Origin: Camarhynchus parvulus
Lineage: Eukaryota; Chordata; Aves; Passeriformes; Thraupidae
Assembly: GCF_901933205.1 (NCBI RefSeq)
Contig: NC_044584.1
Span: forward strand, 11,883,001-11,947,000
Reading direction: 5' to 3'
DNA: 64,000 bases
Part shown: piece after piece, positions 12,674 through 26,424 of the stretch
Numbering within the stretch: the stretch's first letter is position 1
Layout of the letters: the number at the start of each line of letters is the position of its first letter
Translations under genes and position numbers: made by a program
The notes under the pieces: model-generated
What the model was told of the DNA's origin: nothing
The model's database searches: none
Seen by the model: only the letters and a program-made list of their open reading frames with translations

Positions 12674-15600
12674 TCAAAAACAAAACACAGGACATCTCTG
12701 AGTGTATCCACAGGGCAGGGTCAGAGAGCAGTACACATTCCACCTCGGCTCCCTCTTCAAAGGCCTTTGTAGGGCAGGGTGAGAACTCCCGAGGGGTGCA
12801 GCCCGTGTCCCATCCAGCCTGTACCCCTCTCCTTTGTCCCCACACCGGGGCACCACCCCTTGGGCAGCAGCCCATGCCCATGGGCTTCATCCTGAACAAG
12901 GCTGCACAAGCACAGACAAGTAGCCAGATGTTTATGAGCTGTATCAAGCTCCACCTGAGTACAGACATCTGAACCTTCCAAGGAATCCCCTCCAAGTTTG
13001 TAACTAGTGTATAAAGTATTCAAACACTGACAAGGCTGGTGTTCCCCCAGAAGGAAACCCCCTGTTTAGCCAAAGATGCTCATTCCCATGATCTGCACAG
13101 CTCTGCTGAGAAGCTGGTGGAACTCTGCTACTGAACAGCTGCTGAGGATTATTGACAGATAGCATTTATTTGTAACAGCAGATGTGCCCCGGAACATTTA
13201 AATGCAACCTGCATGTCTTCACTTTTTCACTGAGGAGTGGGGCCCTTCCAGTACAATTTAAAATACCTGTTCATTTTTATTTTAACAGAATCATTTCTGG
13301 TGTTCCTTTTCTAAAGCAAACACCACAGTGTGAGGTTCAGACAGGATGTGCTGATAAACTGAAGAGCTGAGGGGCATTTCTAATAAGAAATTGAAAGTGC
13401 TTTGGTTTTGTTTGTGTACCCACTCTGCAATTCAAAAACCAGAACACAATGCAAGAAAAACATAATTTTATCCAAAACACAACATTCATTCTTCAATGAA
13501 ACAACATCATTCTTCAGTGCTCTGACCTTGTAAGGACCTTTCTCAACAAAAATGATTTAGAAAGAACCTGAAATTTTGAATATTAGCAGACAAAGAAGGA
13601 AAGTACCTCCAAGCCAAAAGTCTTCCTCCTGCCCAAATTTTCCTCTTGCAAATTATAATTTTATTATTTTTTAAATGAAAGGAATAGTGTTGCCTTAAAA
13701 GATACTTGATGTGTGTCCCCCCTGCCAGAGGTACAATTTTCAAATTTCTAAGATCTGAGCTGTTACCAGTTTCTGCACTTAGTGCCTTTTGTGATGTCCC
13801 TTTCTCCTCCCACCTCCAGGCTCCTTCTGCAGACAGTGGAGACATTTGTTCCAGGCAAATGTAGGACAAATTTGAGGCTGTTCCTGGGCTCAGTTATCAG
13901 ACAGCCTGAGTGCAGCTACAAAGCCCACTGCACCTTCCAAAACATCTCCTACAGTTATTAAAAACACATGCTCGTGTCTGTTTGATTTGATACAAGGAAC
14001 ATGTAGGAAGACATTTGCCAAGAGTGAAGTGAGACTAAGAGAGAGGGAGACACTTTTCCCCAGGTTTTTGAAACTGGAAACATATGTTGGTAAAAGTAAA
14101 CAATACCAAAAGCTTTCTTCTTTTCCAAATGTAATAATTACAAAATAAAGGTTGGACAGAGAAAAAAGACCTTTGCCTAATCCTTCTTGGGCATCTCCTC
14201 CTTGTTCAAGGCAGTAGTATAAACTTGGAAAAAACAGACCAACTGAATGTTTGTAGAGCACTGTTTAGGTGATCAAACAATGGACAATATGATGTCCTGA
14301 ATTGTACTGAAATGCCCTTGAGTAGTTGAAACACTCCTTTCAGCCACGAGAGAGAGATCCTGCTGCAATGGGAGCAGCACATCCCAGAAGGGAATGGTTT
14401 CAACATCTCCCACAACTCTCCCTTCAAGTTTCTCCTCAGCAGTGCTTCCCCAACACACTTCTCCAAGTCAGAGTCTGTTTTTCCCAGGAAAGCTGTACAT
14501 GTCAGAGGTGTCCCTTGTGCCTAGAATGGGCTCTTTGCTGGCTGTGTCAAGGGCTACAAGGCAGCGGTGTCACTGTCCAGGAGCACACACAGATCCCAGC
14601 AGAGAGCCTGCACAGTCCCAGAGGCTCCCAGCACACCCTCCCTGCCCACAGCCCCTCATGGAACATCTCTGTGCAGTAGTGCTGCTCAAAATTAATGAAC
14701 TTTATTGCTCCCTGTTGTATGCAGAAATTAGGAAATTTCCAGCCCCGTAAGTCATTCTTAACTTTACATGGGACACAAACAATTTAAATGGCATTTCTTT
14801 TAAAAACCCTCCACCAATGGTTCACTAGGACTCAGAAGAATATTAAAACATTAGGAAGAAAGCTGAAATTTAATTTATTCTATAATTTGCAGTTTGTTTA
14901 TTATGGCCATTGGCCTATGCCCATTTCTGCTGTTTTCTCCTGTGCAGCTGATGAGCTTTGCCATGCACGTGCTCAGGGTTTCTGCAGAGTGACAGGGACA
15001 AAAAGGGACTGTGAGAAAAAGAAAACGTGCTTGCAAAGAGAACTGACAGGGGAATGAAGGGCAATTGCAATTGCAAAAACAAGCCATTTTTCTTTTAAAC
15101 TGTTTTCATTTCAAGCTGATGATGTCCCATCAATGAACTCAAATATTTTTAGTGGTTTTCATTACATTTTTGGATACCTCTCTTTCGAAATCAGTGATTT
15201 TCTGCAATGATATGCAGAAGGTGAGGGGAATTTAAAATAGTCATACTGTGGGCCTTTTATTTTAATCTAACTTGCTGTCAATACCTACGCTATCATTTAT
15301 CTAGCAATTACTGAGAACAAAATCCTCTCAAATTTTCACCTGAAATGCCACCTCACTGCATCAGTTTTCTCTAATAAATTCCTGCAGGGACTTATTTTGT
15401 TCTCTTCTGTTTTCCTGCTCTAAACTTTTTTTTTCATATGCTAGTTTCCTTCCTTCTCTTTTAGGTTTAGGATTTTTATACTTGCATTTACCACCTGCAT
15501 ACTATTATGGCTTTTTAAATATAATCCTATTTGTGGCTGCCTGGAGTTTCACAAAGGAAGATTGCTACACTTTTTCCATCTGTCAGACTACCTGCTACTT

Positions 15601-16431
15601 TGCTCTATACTGTCACTTTCCTGGTTTTAGCTCATGGCTGCTCAGCACCCTCTATTTTGCAGACTACTTCATTGATAAAGAACCAGCCTGGTTTGCAAAG
15701 AAGACGAAATTGGCAGGAAACATTCAGTTGAGGATCTGCTTACTAAAAAAACCAGCAGGACTTCAGATCTGTATGAGCAATGTCAAGACCTGAATAGCTC
15801 CAGCCACTTCATTTCTATGAAACTCATGCAGACCAAAGCCCAGCTCATCATGTCAGTGCCTACATATTAATGAGCTGCCCCAGGTAGGAGCTCATCCTCT
15901 TCAGGCTGTTGGGACAGGATACACAGAAAATGCATCAGAATGAGTTCACTTAATATCCATTCACTAGTGATAAAAATCTAAAAGGATTTTAAGGAAGCAC
16001 TTGGATTTTGACAGCTCCTTCAGTACCTCACTGCACTGCATCCTCTCCATGCACTAAGCTCAGCCTCAGTGCTGATTCCAGCTCCACCCTCAGCCACTTC
16101 AGTCCTGCAAAAAGCAGCTGCCAAGATCACCACCTTCTCACCCAGCAGCTACAGATTCATGGACAGCTTTTTCCCTCTGCAGCACTCCCTATGCCCAGCC
16201 TTCACTACACTTGTCACCTCTCAACATTCCATCATCTGCCTTTCCAAGAGAAGTGAGTCAAGCCAACACAAGAGAATTCCCATCTCCTCCTGCACAGATC
16301 ACTTGGGGCAGTGGGACTGGAGGTGTACTCCATCTCACCTAGAAAGCTTCTCAGGGTGAGAATATTGCCTGTTAAATGAAGTTTCCTACATGTTTGGGGA
16401 ATTCCCTTTTTCTGGGATAATTTACACAGAC

Positions 16432-16555
16432 CAGTGCTTTACAAACCTTAATAAAAAGCCCAGAATGTCAACAGAAAGTAAAACAAAAACCATCAGTGCT
16501 TTATAAACCATAATAAAACCCCCACAATGTTAACACAAAATAAAACAAAACTTAT
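16432..16555. repeat. 62-bp imperfect tandem duplication
   Basis: Two adjacent copies, 16432-16493 and 16494-16555, both beginning CAGTGCTTTAYAAACC and continuing WTAATAAAA, AATGTYAACA and AAAACAAAA. They differ at around ten positions, so the duplication is old. Each copy contains an AATAAA hexamer on the plus strand. Confidence 0.9.
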
Positions 16556-19500
16556 GAAGTACATGATTGTTACAGTTCCATATTGGGAGCACAGCTCTAC
16601 CCACAAAATTGCTTTGCACATATGAGTCAGTGGGGAGAGTGGATGGAACATCCTCTTTATGGCCTTTTGGCACAGGTGAAACAGCCCTGCCCTTGAAGCA
16701 GGACTTAAGCTTCCTCAAAGTTTGCTGTTCCATTACACAATGGGAACAGAGAATAGAAGAGCAGCTCCTCACATTGCCTTGCCCCAGAGAAACTGGAACC
16801 TCAGCAGAAGGGGAAGTGCACACCCAAGCTCATCTTCCAGCCCTTGTATCAAGGAGCATTTATTGTGCTACCTCCACTGAAAACAAAACCACAGCACTTT
16901 GCTCTGTCACAAACTTACTAAGAAAAGTAAAGTCTCCACTTCTGCTTCCTACTCAAAGCCTGACAGGCCTGACATCAATGTGTTAGCAGGAAAACCTGTA
17001 CCTGTTTTGAAGATAACAGGAGAATCTCAGCTGTAGTGCAATTTTAGCTTGCATTTTCTATGTCCAGAGAAATCAATACTCATAATTAAGAGCTTAATCT
17101 TCAACTGTTGCAGTATTACTGAATTCCAGAATAATGAAGACAGTGCAATCATTTTCACATTTGTTGTGATGCCACATTATGTTCAATCATCCTCCAGTAT
17201 AACTCAGAGCCAGCCTGCTGATCTCTTACCTCTGCTGTTAATTAATGGGATCACACTTCCCCAGCAGCACAAAGCAATCTTTCAATCTATTTTGTGAGCC
17301 ATCTTATGTTTTGTAAATCAATCCATCACCTCATGTTCTCAGTTTGGTATTGTCCTGGCAGTCCAACAGATTCCCTCTGCACAGAGATACCTGGATGCTG
17401 CTGCTGACTCCATCTGAGCAGAGCTGTGTGTGTACCCTGTGCCTTGGGCCATGAATCAATGGACAGAGGACTTTAGTAGAGTTATTGCTGTGCAGTTCAG
17501 CAGAGTATTTGCTGCTATTACATCCATAGATGCAATCAGGAGCCCTGTCATTATAGCAGGAGTATGAGCCATAATCACTCCAAAGAGGCAGAGCTCTGTA
17601 GCCCCTACTTAAACTCCTAGGAGCAGCTCCATTCCCTTCAGTGGGACCATTTCTGCAACAGTCAGCTGAGTGGTAGTTGCTGTACTCAGATTTCCACTAT
17701 AAACTCCTCTTCAATTGCTCACAACTCAACAACACAGCAGGTTGAAAATTTCCAGGCTTGGCTTTCATCTAAAAACGTTTTCCATTTTGATTAGAGCACA
17801 AACGAGTTTGCCTTGTTCAAATGGTGGCAAGACCAAAAATAAATAAATAAATACAATGTTTTCATTTAGGACACAACAATTTTGTATCAGACCTAGTAAC
17901 AGAAGTAGTTGGAGGGTTATATAAAAACCACAAAAAATGTCACTGAGCAATTCACCAGTGAGCCAGGACCTGATGAGAGAAGTCTTTGTCTGAGGGTTTG
18001 ATAACAGCAGCATTGCCCTGGGCTGAGCCAGAGCTCCTGCTGGAGCTGAGCCCCAGTGGTCCATCACAGCAAGGGCATCTCTTGCCATCAGGCTCAAGAG
18101 GGGAAGGTCTGACTTGCTGCAGTACCCTCCAGTGAGGACACCCTGCACAGGACAGGTGACTTCTGAAACACAGTCTGTGTTAACTTTACTTAGATGAAAA
18201 GACCATTTTTCCTACGCCAGCACCTAGAAAACTTTCTTTAGCAACATTGGTCCCACCTTTGGGATGCCAATTTTCACTTCCAGTCTAATAAATGATTCAC
18301 TTGTTTCCATGGTGGTCCTTGTGGAGATCTTCAGTGAAAGGAAGGATTCCAGGTGAGCACTGATTACATATATATTTTTAAAATTATTACAATTATGTAT
18401 ATGTAAAATGCCCACTGGTCTCTGGTCTGTTCACTGCGCAGAAGACTCCTCTGGTAAATAAGATCTCTACCATAAAGTGGAATGAGCGCCTTGTGTGCCC
18501 ATTGAGCCCAGCACATCCTCTGCCCAGGCCAGTGAGGGGCTCTAGCAAAGGAAACCAAGCTCCTGAAGGAGAAAATTATCATGCCTGGTCATAGGTGTGG
18601 CTTTTCCTTGTGGGTTTTAACTTAGCAAAGTAGGAGAGGTAAAACCAGTTGAGATGATCTTCTTCTGCACAACTGTCCCCAGGCATGGGGATTAGAGAGG
18701 GATGGTTATGATTACAGAGTGAAGAATTGCTAGTTGTGTTCTGTAGATTTCCTTAAAACTGCTGTTACCTATATTTTTTATCTCTGAGTTAGCATTGAGC
18801 ACTTTGGAAAAAAATTCAGAAATACCACTGCTATTGAGTAGTGGATATTCAATTTTTTGCAGCAACGTTTTATCTCAACAACCCTATTCTACAACTTTTC
18901 AGTCTCAGACTCTATCAAAAATTACAGGAACTATTTATGATCCTCAGTAACTTCATATGATCAAGTAACCCATAAGCAAGAAATCAATGCAAGGCAGGAG
19001 GGAAGCAGTGAGATAATTTAGAAGCACTCAGTGGCTACTGCATTTAACATTAAAGAGACAGATTTCAGTAATGTTCTTTCCATGCTGAGAAGAAGCCCTG
19101 GCTTGGAACAAAGGAGCTGCTGATGTGGGCATTTTGAGTCTTCTTTAATCATTTCAGAGGGTGACAGCATAAACTTAGGGTAGTCAGAGGAGAAGAGTCA
19201 CTGCCTTACAGATGGAAATTCCCTTCATGAGACCACTGGGAGATTCTCTACAGTGAGTTTGTGAGCTGATAAGCAGCTCTGCATCCCTGAAAATTTTATA
19301 TAAAAAGGGAAACTCACTGTAATTACAGATGTATGTTCAGTTCTGCTGCCCATGAAAAATAAAAGGCATGAAAGAAGAAAGGTAGGAAGATAGAGGACAC
19401 ATGTAGAACTGTTTCATATTCACAGCTGGATTATAAGAAGATTATTTTTTTCTATTTTATTCTAAGGAGAATAAACCCCAAAGATATTTCTCAGTTTGGG

Positions 19501-20214
19501 AATTTAAAAGAAACCACTTCCACCCCAGCTTTGTCATCCTCCTGTTACGGCTGTGTAACATTTGTGCTGCATGCAGCACTTCTAAGACTCACTCAAGAAC
19601 CCACTGGAGCAGACATCATCCATTACACAAATCCAGAAAGACACCCTGCACCAGAAAATTCGGTGAATGTGTCTTTTTTTCACATGATTTGCAGAATTCA
19701 TTGTAAATGAAGAAACAGAAAAACCTTGAGAACAAGGACAGAATTTTTTTGTATCACAAACCTGTAAAAGCAGTTGGGAGAACACAGAACTGTTCAAAAT
19801 CAGCCTTCAGGGTCTGTGTATGTGTGTGCGTGCAGCAGCACACTCATATTCACTAAATTTCCAGCAAAAGCAAGCAGCATTTGGTTTGAAGCACCCTACC
19901 ATATTTCAAACAAAAAATTTGTTCTATCCTGCAGTCACTATTGATTCATTACTGAAACCATTTTTATGATTTGCAAATGACCAAGTAATTATCAGATTCC
20001 ACTATACTGCACTTGCAAGACACACTAAACTTAATTTACTACAATACTTATCTAGGCAGGCCAATCATCTCTGTAACAAGCTTGCTTTTCTGACTATCCT
20101 AATTATGGAAATGGTAGCATTCCTGGGAGACAAATCTCAATTATTTGTAGTTTTGCTGGAGTGTGTTAGTCAAGCATTTTCTCCCTATTCCTACCGACTG
20201 CCATGAATAAATAA

Positions 20215-20375
20215 CACTCAAAAGCAACAGTAAATTAATTAATGTTGAATTAGAATGAATCTTGTAATAATAGTGTTTATCATATCAATTAACAGCCAAT
20301 TAGCACATCGTGATCAGTGTTATTAGGGTGGATGCAAAATGCCTTTTAAATGAGCATCAGGCTATTTTTACAATA
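20215..20375. promoter_or_regulatory. Candidate conserved non-coding element
   Basis: Contains GTAAATTAATTAATGTTGAA, ATATCAATTAACAGCCAATTAGC and CATCGTGATCAGTG. This is a tight cluster of ATTA/TAAT cores, without repeats, located 130 bp from the CR1 fragment. Only comparative alignment can confirm it. Confidence 0.22.
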
Positions 20376-20499
20376 TCCAGTGACATTACTGGACTTCAGA
20401 GATGTAAAGTAAAGCAGATCCAAGAACAGCCACAAGGATTCCTAGCAAAGAGCAATGATTCCTTGCACCTTACACCTTAGCTTGGCTTCACAGTCCAAA

Positions 20500-21079
20500 A
20501 CCCAACCCAGTCCTGGGCTGCATCCAGAGCAGGCAGCAGGTCGAGGGAGGGGATCCTGCCCCTCTGCTCTGCTCCTGTGACCCACCAGGAGAGCTGCAAC
20601 CAGTTCTGGTGGCCCCAAGGTAAGGACAGGGAGCTGTTGGAGCAGCCCAGGAGGCCGTGGATAAGAGAACACCTGGAACACCTTCCCTGTGGAGACAGGC
20701 TGAGAGACTTGGGGCTGTTCAGCCTGGAGAAGAGAAGGTTCTCTGGAGACCTCATAGCAACCTTGCAGTGTCTGAAGGGGCCTACAGGAGAGGGACCCTT
20801 GGTCAGGAACTGCAGGGACAGGACAAGGAGCAATGGCTACAAACTGAAAGAAGGGAAATTTGGGTTGGATATTAGGAGGAAATTCTTTACCATGAGGATG
20901 GTGACATACTGGAACAAGTTTGCTCAGGCCAATTGTGAATGCCCCAACCCTGGAAGTGTTCAAGGCCAGGTTGGATAAGGCCTTGAGCAACCTGGTCTAG
21001 TGGAAGGCATCCCTGCCCATGGCAGGATGATTTTCAAGGTTCCTTCCAACCCAAACCATTCTTTGACCCTGCGACTTAA
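20500..21079 (+). mobile_element. CR1 LINE 3'-end fragment
   Basis: About 580 bp closely follow the 3' part of avian CR1 retrotransposons. Landmarks in order are CAGTCCTGGGCTGCATCC, GAGCTGTTGGAGCAGCCCAG, GGCTGTTCAGCCTGGAGAAG, GGGACAGGACAAGGAGCAATGG, GGTTGGATATTAGGAGGAAA, GGAACAAGTTTGCTCAGGCC, and a tail CCTTCCAACCCAAACCATTC. That tail leads into a decayed form of the terminal octamer repeat of CR1 (ATTCTTTGACCCTGCGAC). The copy is 5'-truncated, as is usual for this family, and is antisense to XYLT1. An A19 run lies about 30 bp beyond it. The 182-aa minus-strand frame at 20442-20990 is simply the antisense of this repeat. Confidence 0.93.
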
Positions 21080-21107
21080 CATTTAAGCGGTAACACCCTT
21101 GGAAACC

Positions 21108-21126
21108 AAAAAAAAAAAAAAAAAAA
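21108..21126. repeat. A19 homopolymer
   Basis: A run of 19 adenines about 30 bp after the 3' end of the CR1 fragment. CR1 elements end in octamer repeats, not poly(A), so the run is probably independent. Confidence 0.9.
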
Positions 21127-24100
21127 GAGGAAAACCACTATTTACAGGTGCCTCTGTCACACAGCCTTAAAAAGAAACTCAAATAAAAGATATTTTCAAG
21201 CTTGGCTCTCAGGACATAACCACAGCCCATTTCCAGCTCAGAGTCAAAACTTATGGACCCCAACCAGCTCATCACTGCAATCAGGAGCAGCTCCTGAGTG
21301 CACCAGTTCCATGACAATGCACCCAAGATAAAAGGGACAGCACCAGCCCTGTATTTTTTGGCTAACACATCAGGTGTGAGAGTTTTCCCACTGTGTGAAG
21401 CCACCCTCCTCTGACAGAAAGCTCACTGCAGGAGGAGACAATTGTGCTCCAAGAGCTGACTTGTGCTTGTTAGGAGGGGAAGGGTTACAGAAGGCAAGAA
21501 GTGAAAGGATTGAAATGAAGCATGTGTTTAGTTATCTTATCCACCACTGGCTGTTGCTAAGGATGCTCCCATCAACAGCCCCAAACTGATGAGAACAGGA
21601 ATTTGTCATACAAGAGAAGTCATCCCACCACTCCCAAGAAAACTGATGACACACAGCCAGACTGAAATATTTATAAAACCTCATTCACAGTTTGCATTTT
21701 CTGAACAATCAACTACTGATTTAGGTGGCCTGAATTCCACTCCAGGGGCTGCCAGCCCTCTTGCTGCAGATGGATCACATCCCAACTGGAACACCAGTGA
21801 CAGCCTCACCACCCTTCAGGCCAAAACCAACAATGGGCTTTGGAGTCAGCTCTTCTCTGAAGAGCCTCACTCCCTTCCCTCCAAAAAGCTTTTAGATTTC
21901 TTGTGCAGAACAAGAAGAATATGCAGAAAATGCCCTTATTTCAGTTCAGGCTTTCTGTCTAAAATCATCAGGAAGTTTAAGCCTTCAAGGAACAGAAACT
22001 TGAAAGTCAGTTACTATGGAACAACCAACATAACAAATACTAAGCAAAATAGCAACCGAGGTATATCAAGGCTTATAGTTCAAATTAGCATTTGAAACAG
22101 CCTCTGCTGATTGGAGTGTCTGTTCCAGTGTGTTTGGAGACTGGCACACCGTAACCTTTATACCATCTCTTCCTCTCATGCTCACAGCAAGAATAATCAA
22201 TAAGGAGTGAAAACACAAGCAATTACACACATCTCTACTTCACATAACCTCCCAGGAGATGTTATGTACTGCTGAGACTACCAAGAAATGAATAGGTAGA
22301 TAAAAGCATGTTTGTTACCTGCCTGATCAATGTTTTCCCTTTCTGTTTTACTGTGCTGTCATCTTTCAAGTCCTATGTAAAGTATCTCTTCCCCCAAATA
22401 ACCTCAAGAAATTAACAGTTAATCATTACAATCAGCTGGTGTAAGGCCAGGACCAAGTTAATTTATACCATATGAGTATCTCGTCTGTTAATCCTCCCTT
22501 TGAGATTCCATTACATCTGTCTCCTATTTTTTGAATGTAGAATTGGAAGGACAGAGTCTGCCTTTATTCTCTGTTCAAGATAATTATGAACATAGTGTTG
22601 GAAACAGACCCAAAAAGTAAAGACTTTCACATGTATTTTACATAGCTGGTTTGAAAAGGTCAAGTTAGGTACTGAGAATAAAGGCTGCACTAGCAGAAGC
22701 AAATATCAACCCTCATTCCTGTTCCCTGTGCCAACATGGTACAAAATGGGAAAGTTTAGCCTCATGTTTTAGCTGGCACTTGCAGTGTGAGTGAAATTAA
22801 TGGGAATTTCACAGTACGGTCAAAAGAGAGAGAAAAGATAAATAGCACAGGTCTGTGCAGGTTCACTGCAAAGCTGTCAGGATCTGCTTCCCCTGCATCC
22901 CTTGGAGTTAAACTTTACAGGTTTCAAAGACTAAGCACTGCTAAGAATCTCACACTGTGGCAATAAAAGATGTGTCAGATATCAGATTCATGCATGTGTA
23001 GGTACAATAAATACATATATGCCTTGAGTTTGTATACACTGGTACATTAGCTAGGAAACAGAGGGAACTGAAGCATTTAAAGTAAAATAGCACACCTAAA
23101 AAACAAGCTTCCCCCAGAAACAAATGCAGTTTCTCTACACGTTTTCAGCATAACTGATTTTTTGACACATAACTGTTGTCAAATATCCATTATGTCAAAG
23201 GACACTGGCAAGCAATGGTTTTGTCAAATGACCCAAAGTACTTCCCATTTGCCCATGTGAAAAGTAACACATGAATTATTTTATAATTGATCAGCTTTTG
23301 TGCTTCCAGAAAGCACCAGTGTACTCCTTGCTACTATGTGTACTACATAAAGGGTTATTGTGGAATGTGAATAATTTTACTCAACAGAGAAGGACAAAAG
23401 GACCAATCTTCTCTGAGTCTATTGCTTGTCAGACAGAGGAAAAAACATAATTATATTGTGACACTTCCACCAGCAAATAGATTCTACTGTAAGCAATTAA
23501 CACTGGTTCCTTCAGCAGACTTCAAAAATGTAATTGTATGGTATGCTCAGTTACAATAACATCTGATTAATAAATGACACTGCACTACTTGAGCTAGATT
23601 TTAGCATATGCAGACAGGTTAAAACACAAAACAGATGGATGTTAATTCTTACACAGGCCACCCTTACATCCCAAAATTGTTCATTAATATGGAAAATGTT
23701 AAGGACATAAATATTCACATTTTCAGAAAAAAACAAGCAGCAGTGACAGTGAGTACTCTGGATATAACTAAAATGGAGAATTTTGGTCTGTGCAGTGAAT
23801 ATAACAGCCTAAGTGTCTCCTCCTGTAGATGGGGAAGGTAGGGCTGGGCTCTCCTTCCTGGCTGGAATGCTTTCCAGAATCTGCTTCTGATCAAGGGGGA
23901 TTAGTAAAGATGGTTTAAGAAGGGGAAAAAAAAATCATCGGGCATTAATCCTCTAAACATTTCATAGCCAACATATCTTTAACACAATCCCTCTAATCCA
24001 ATTAGGGTGCCTTGAAAATCATATCTTGAATTCCATGCTTCATTGTGATGGGCTCTGTGTGAGTGAAACGTGCACTCAGCAGAAGCTGCTGAACACCTGC

Positions 24101-26403
24101 TCTGCTCCAGAGCCCCCTCCCCAGCCCTGGGCTGAGCCCCAGCCCTGCCTGGAGCAGCCCAGCTGCAGCTGCACCAAACCTGAGCCCTGACACATCTGGC
24201 AGGGGCAGCACTTCCAACATTCACCCCTCTGAAACAGCAGGGAAAACAGCTCTTAATACAAAGCTCTTGCCAGCAAGGAACAAATTAATATGAACTAACT
24301 GAGCTTGATTTTTTAAATGTTCTCATGAAAATTGTTTGGGCTGGTATTCACGAGGATGTATATTCACATTTAAAGTGATGGGCAAAGGATAGAACAAAAC
24401 AGCAGAGTCTTGTTGCTAAAATAAAGGACTTGCACTCCATTACTCCATCACAGAATAAAAGGATCCCATTAACATACCACTAGAGGAAAACAAAGGGAAA
24501 ATCAAATTGCCAGCATCAGAAAATGTTCAACAAAAGCAGCATAAAGTGATTTTTCTGTATTTCAATTGACATTACAGTTTTGTTAAAAAATCCAATGTGC
24601 AGAAAACATCACTTTATTGACTAAATAAGTTACTGGCTGCTGTTAAAAGCATCTGGGGAAAATTTGTATGCAAAATGCATTCTCACAATAATACCATAAC
24701 TTGTAAATGAGTTATAAATTTCTCTCAGATTTTAACAAAGTCCATGAGGCCCTTGGATGTCAAGGAGCTGCTTAAACAGTAACTTGTAGAGGGGTCTTCT
24801 CTATACTGCACAAGAGGAGTATCTGTGCAACATCTGAAACAAAAAAATTCATGCTGCCTTTTTACAGACAAAAATAATAATGGAGATAATTTCTAAAATT
24901 ATCTTAACTCTGCCCCTCGGAGTCTCTCTTCCCATTCTGCAACCTCATTTCACGTCAGCAGTCAGAGGTACTAAATTTGGCCCCAGGCAGTTCCCATTTC
25001 CTGCAGCTGGGACTGATCCTGCCTCCCAGCATTGCTGCCTGTGTGCCAGCAGGGTTTGAGCAGGACCCTGGCACAGGGAGCCTCTCACAGCTCATCCCCC
25101 CCTCTGAATTTGGGGAGCCTGGCAGAAGGGAGCTGTGCATTAGTGTGGATCTCCAGAATAACTTAAAGGTGCAGCACACTGTGAGACAGGGCACACATCC
25201 AAGTTGTTATGCATTTTAATTAGGTAAAGCAAGTGCTTAAAACTGCTTTGAAGGTCTAGATGTAACCCAGCAGTATTGGTTTCCCATATTTGGGTTTTCC
25301 TCCTGCCATCTCTCATTCATACACAAGCTATTTGATCATCCCTATCACAAAGGGAGGCTTAAAAGAGAAAAATAAAAAACCCCAAATTGCAAACAACTCG
25401 TGTTGAGATGTAATTCAGTTCCTCCTCTAAAATGACAGAGCCCCAAACAAATTCATTCACAACTTGGCTTTTATGGTACAGTAGGGCATGAAAATCATCA
25501 ACTGGCTGCAAAACTGCTAAGTAAACCTAATTTAGGAGATGAAAACGTGTGAAACGCAAGGAGCATCTCACAGATTGTAAAATGACATGTTTATTTAAAA
25601 AAGAGACCAGGAAAACCAAGAAATGTTGGCAGAGGACTGCAGTAACAACCCAAAGCTCCCTGGCTGTCGGGCGCTCAGAGCTGCCATGACCTGCAGAGCC
25701 AGGGCAGTGCTCAGAGCCCTCAGACACCCAGCACCTCAGGCAGGGAGGAGGAAAACAGCCCCAGCAGGTCTGTTGCAGGAATAGTTCTGTAACAAACACA
25801 GGGACCCCAATGGCAGCAGCTCAGCACAGAGAGGAGCAGCCCCAGCCCTGCCCAGCCAGGAACCATCGGGGTCTCCAGCAAGGTCTCACCGCAGCTGCTG
25901 CTCTGCACACAGCCCTGGGAGGCTCTGCCACCAGGAACTCAACCTCCTCACAGCCTAAAAGCTAAACCCTCCAAAGATGATTTGTAATTGAGCCAAGAAG
26001 AAATATTATTTGTTAAGGCAAGGAGGGAGTTAATGAGTAGTAACAAGATAACTTCATTCAGTTCTGCTGAATTCATTTCAGTCCATCTCCTACTCTGCAG
26101 CCCCTCTGCAATCAATGGAGAATGGACAGTGTAAAATCAGAATCAAAAGAGAATTAGCATGTCTGAGCCAAATTCTCCTCATGTTCCAGTTCTGAACAAT
26201 CCTTGATCTATAAAAATGCAGATTAACTTTGAGCCTCCTTAACAATCCTCCATTATGGCTAGAAGAATCAAAAACACCTGAGCTGCAATTTCTTTCAAGT
26301 ATAATTTAATTCCCCCTATCTTTATTTTGACATTAAAAGAATGATGAAAAATCTCTTCATATTATTTCTCAAGACACTATTGCTAGAAGGTGAACTGTTT
26401 ATC

Positions 26404-26424
26404 CACACACACACACACACACAC
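26404..26424. repeat. (CA)10 microsatellite
   Basis: A 21-base uninterrupted CA repeat in intron 3, a likely polymorphic marker. Confidence 0.95.

Noticed and set aside
15482..15793. 103-aa hydrophobic, cysteine-rich frame on the plus strand
   Set aside because: Looks membrane-like only because of T-rich codons; no known family and no gene context.
20442..20990. 182-aa open frame on the minus strand
   Set aside because: It is the antisense of the CR1 fragment, and open frames on both strands of CR1 3' regions are common.
21589..22095. 168-aa open frame on the plus strand
   Set aside because: Length is within chance for 64 kb read in six frames; no recognisable domain and low-complexity end.
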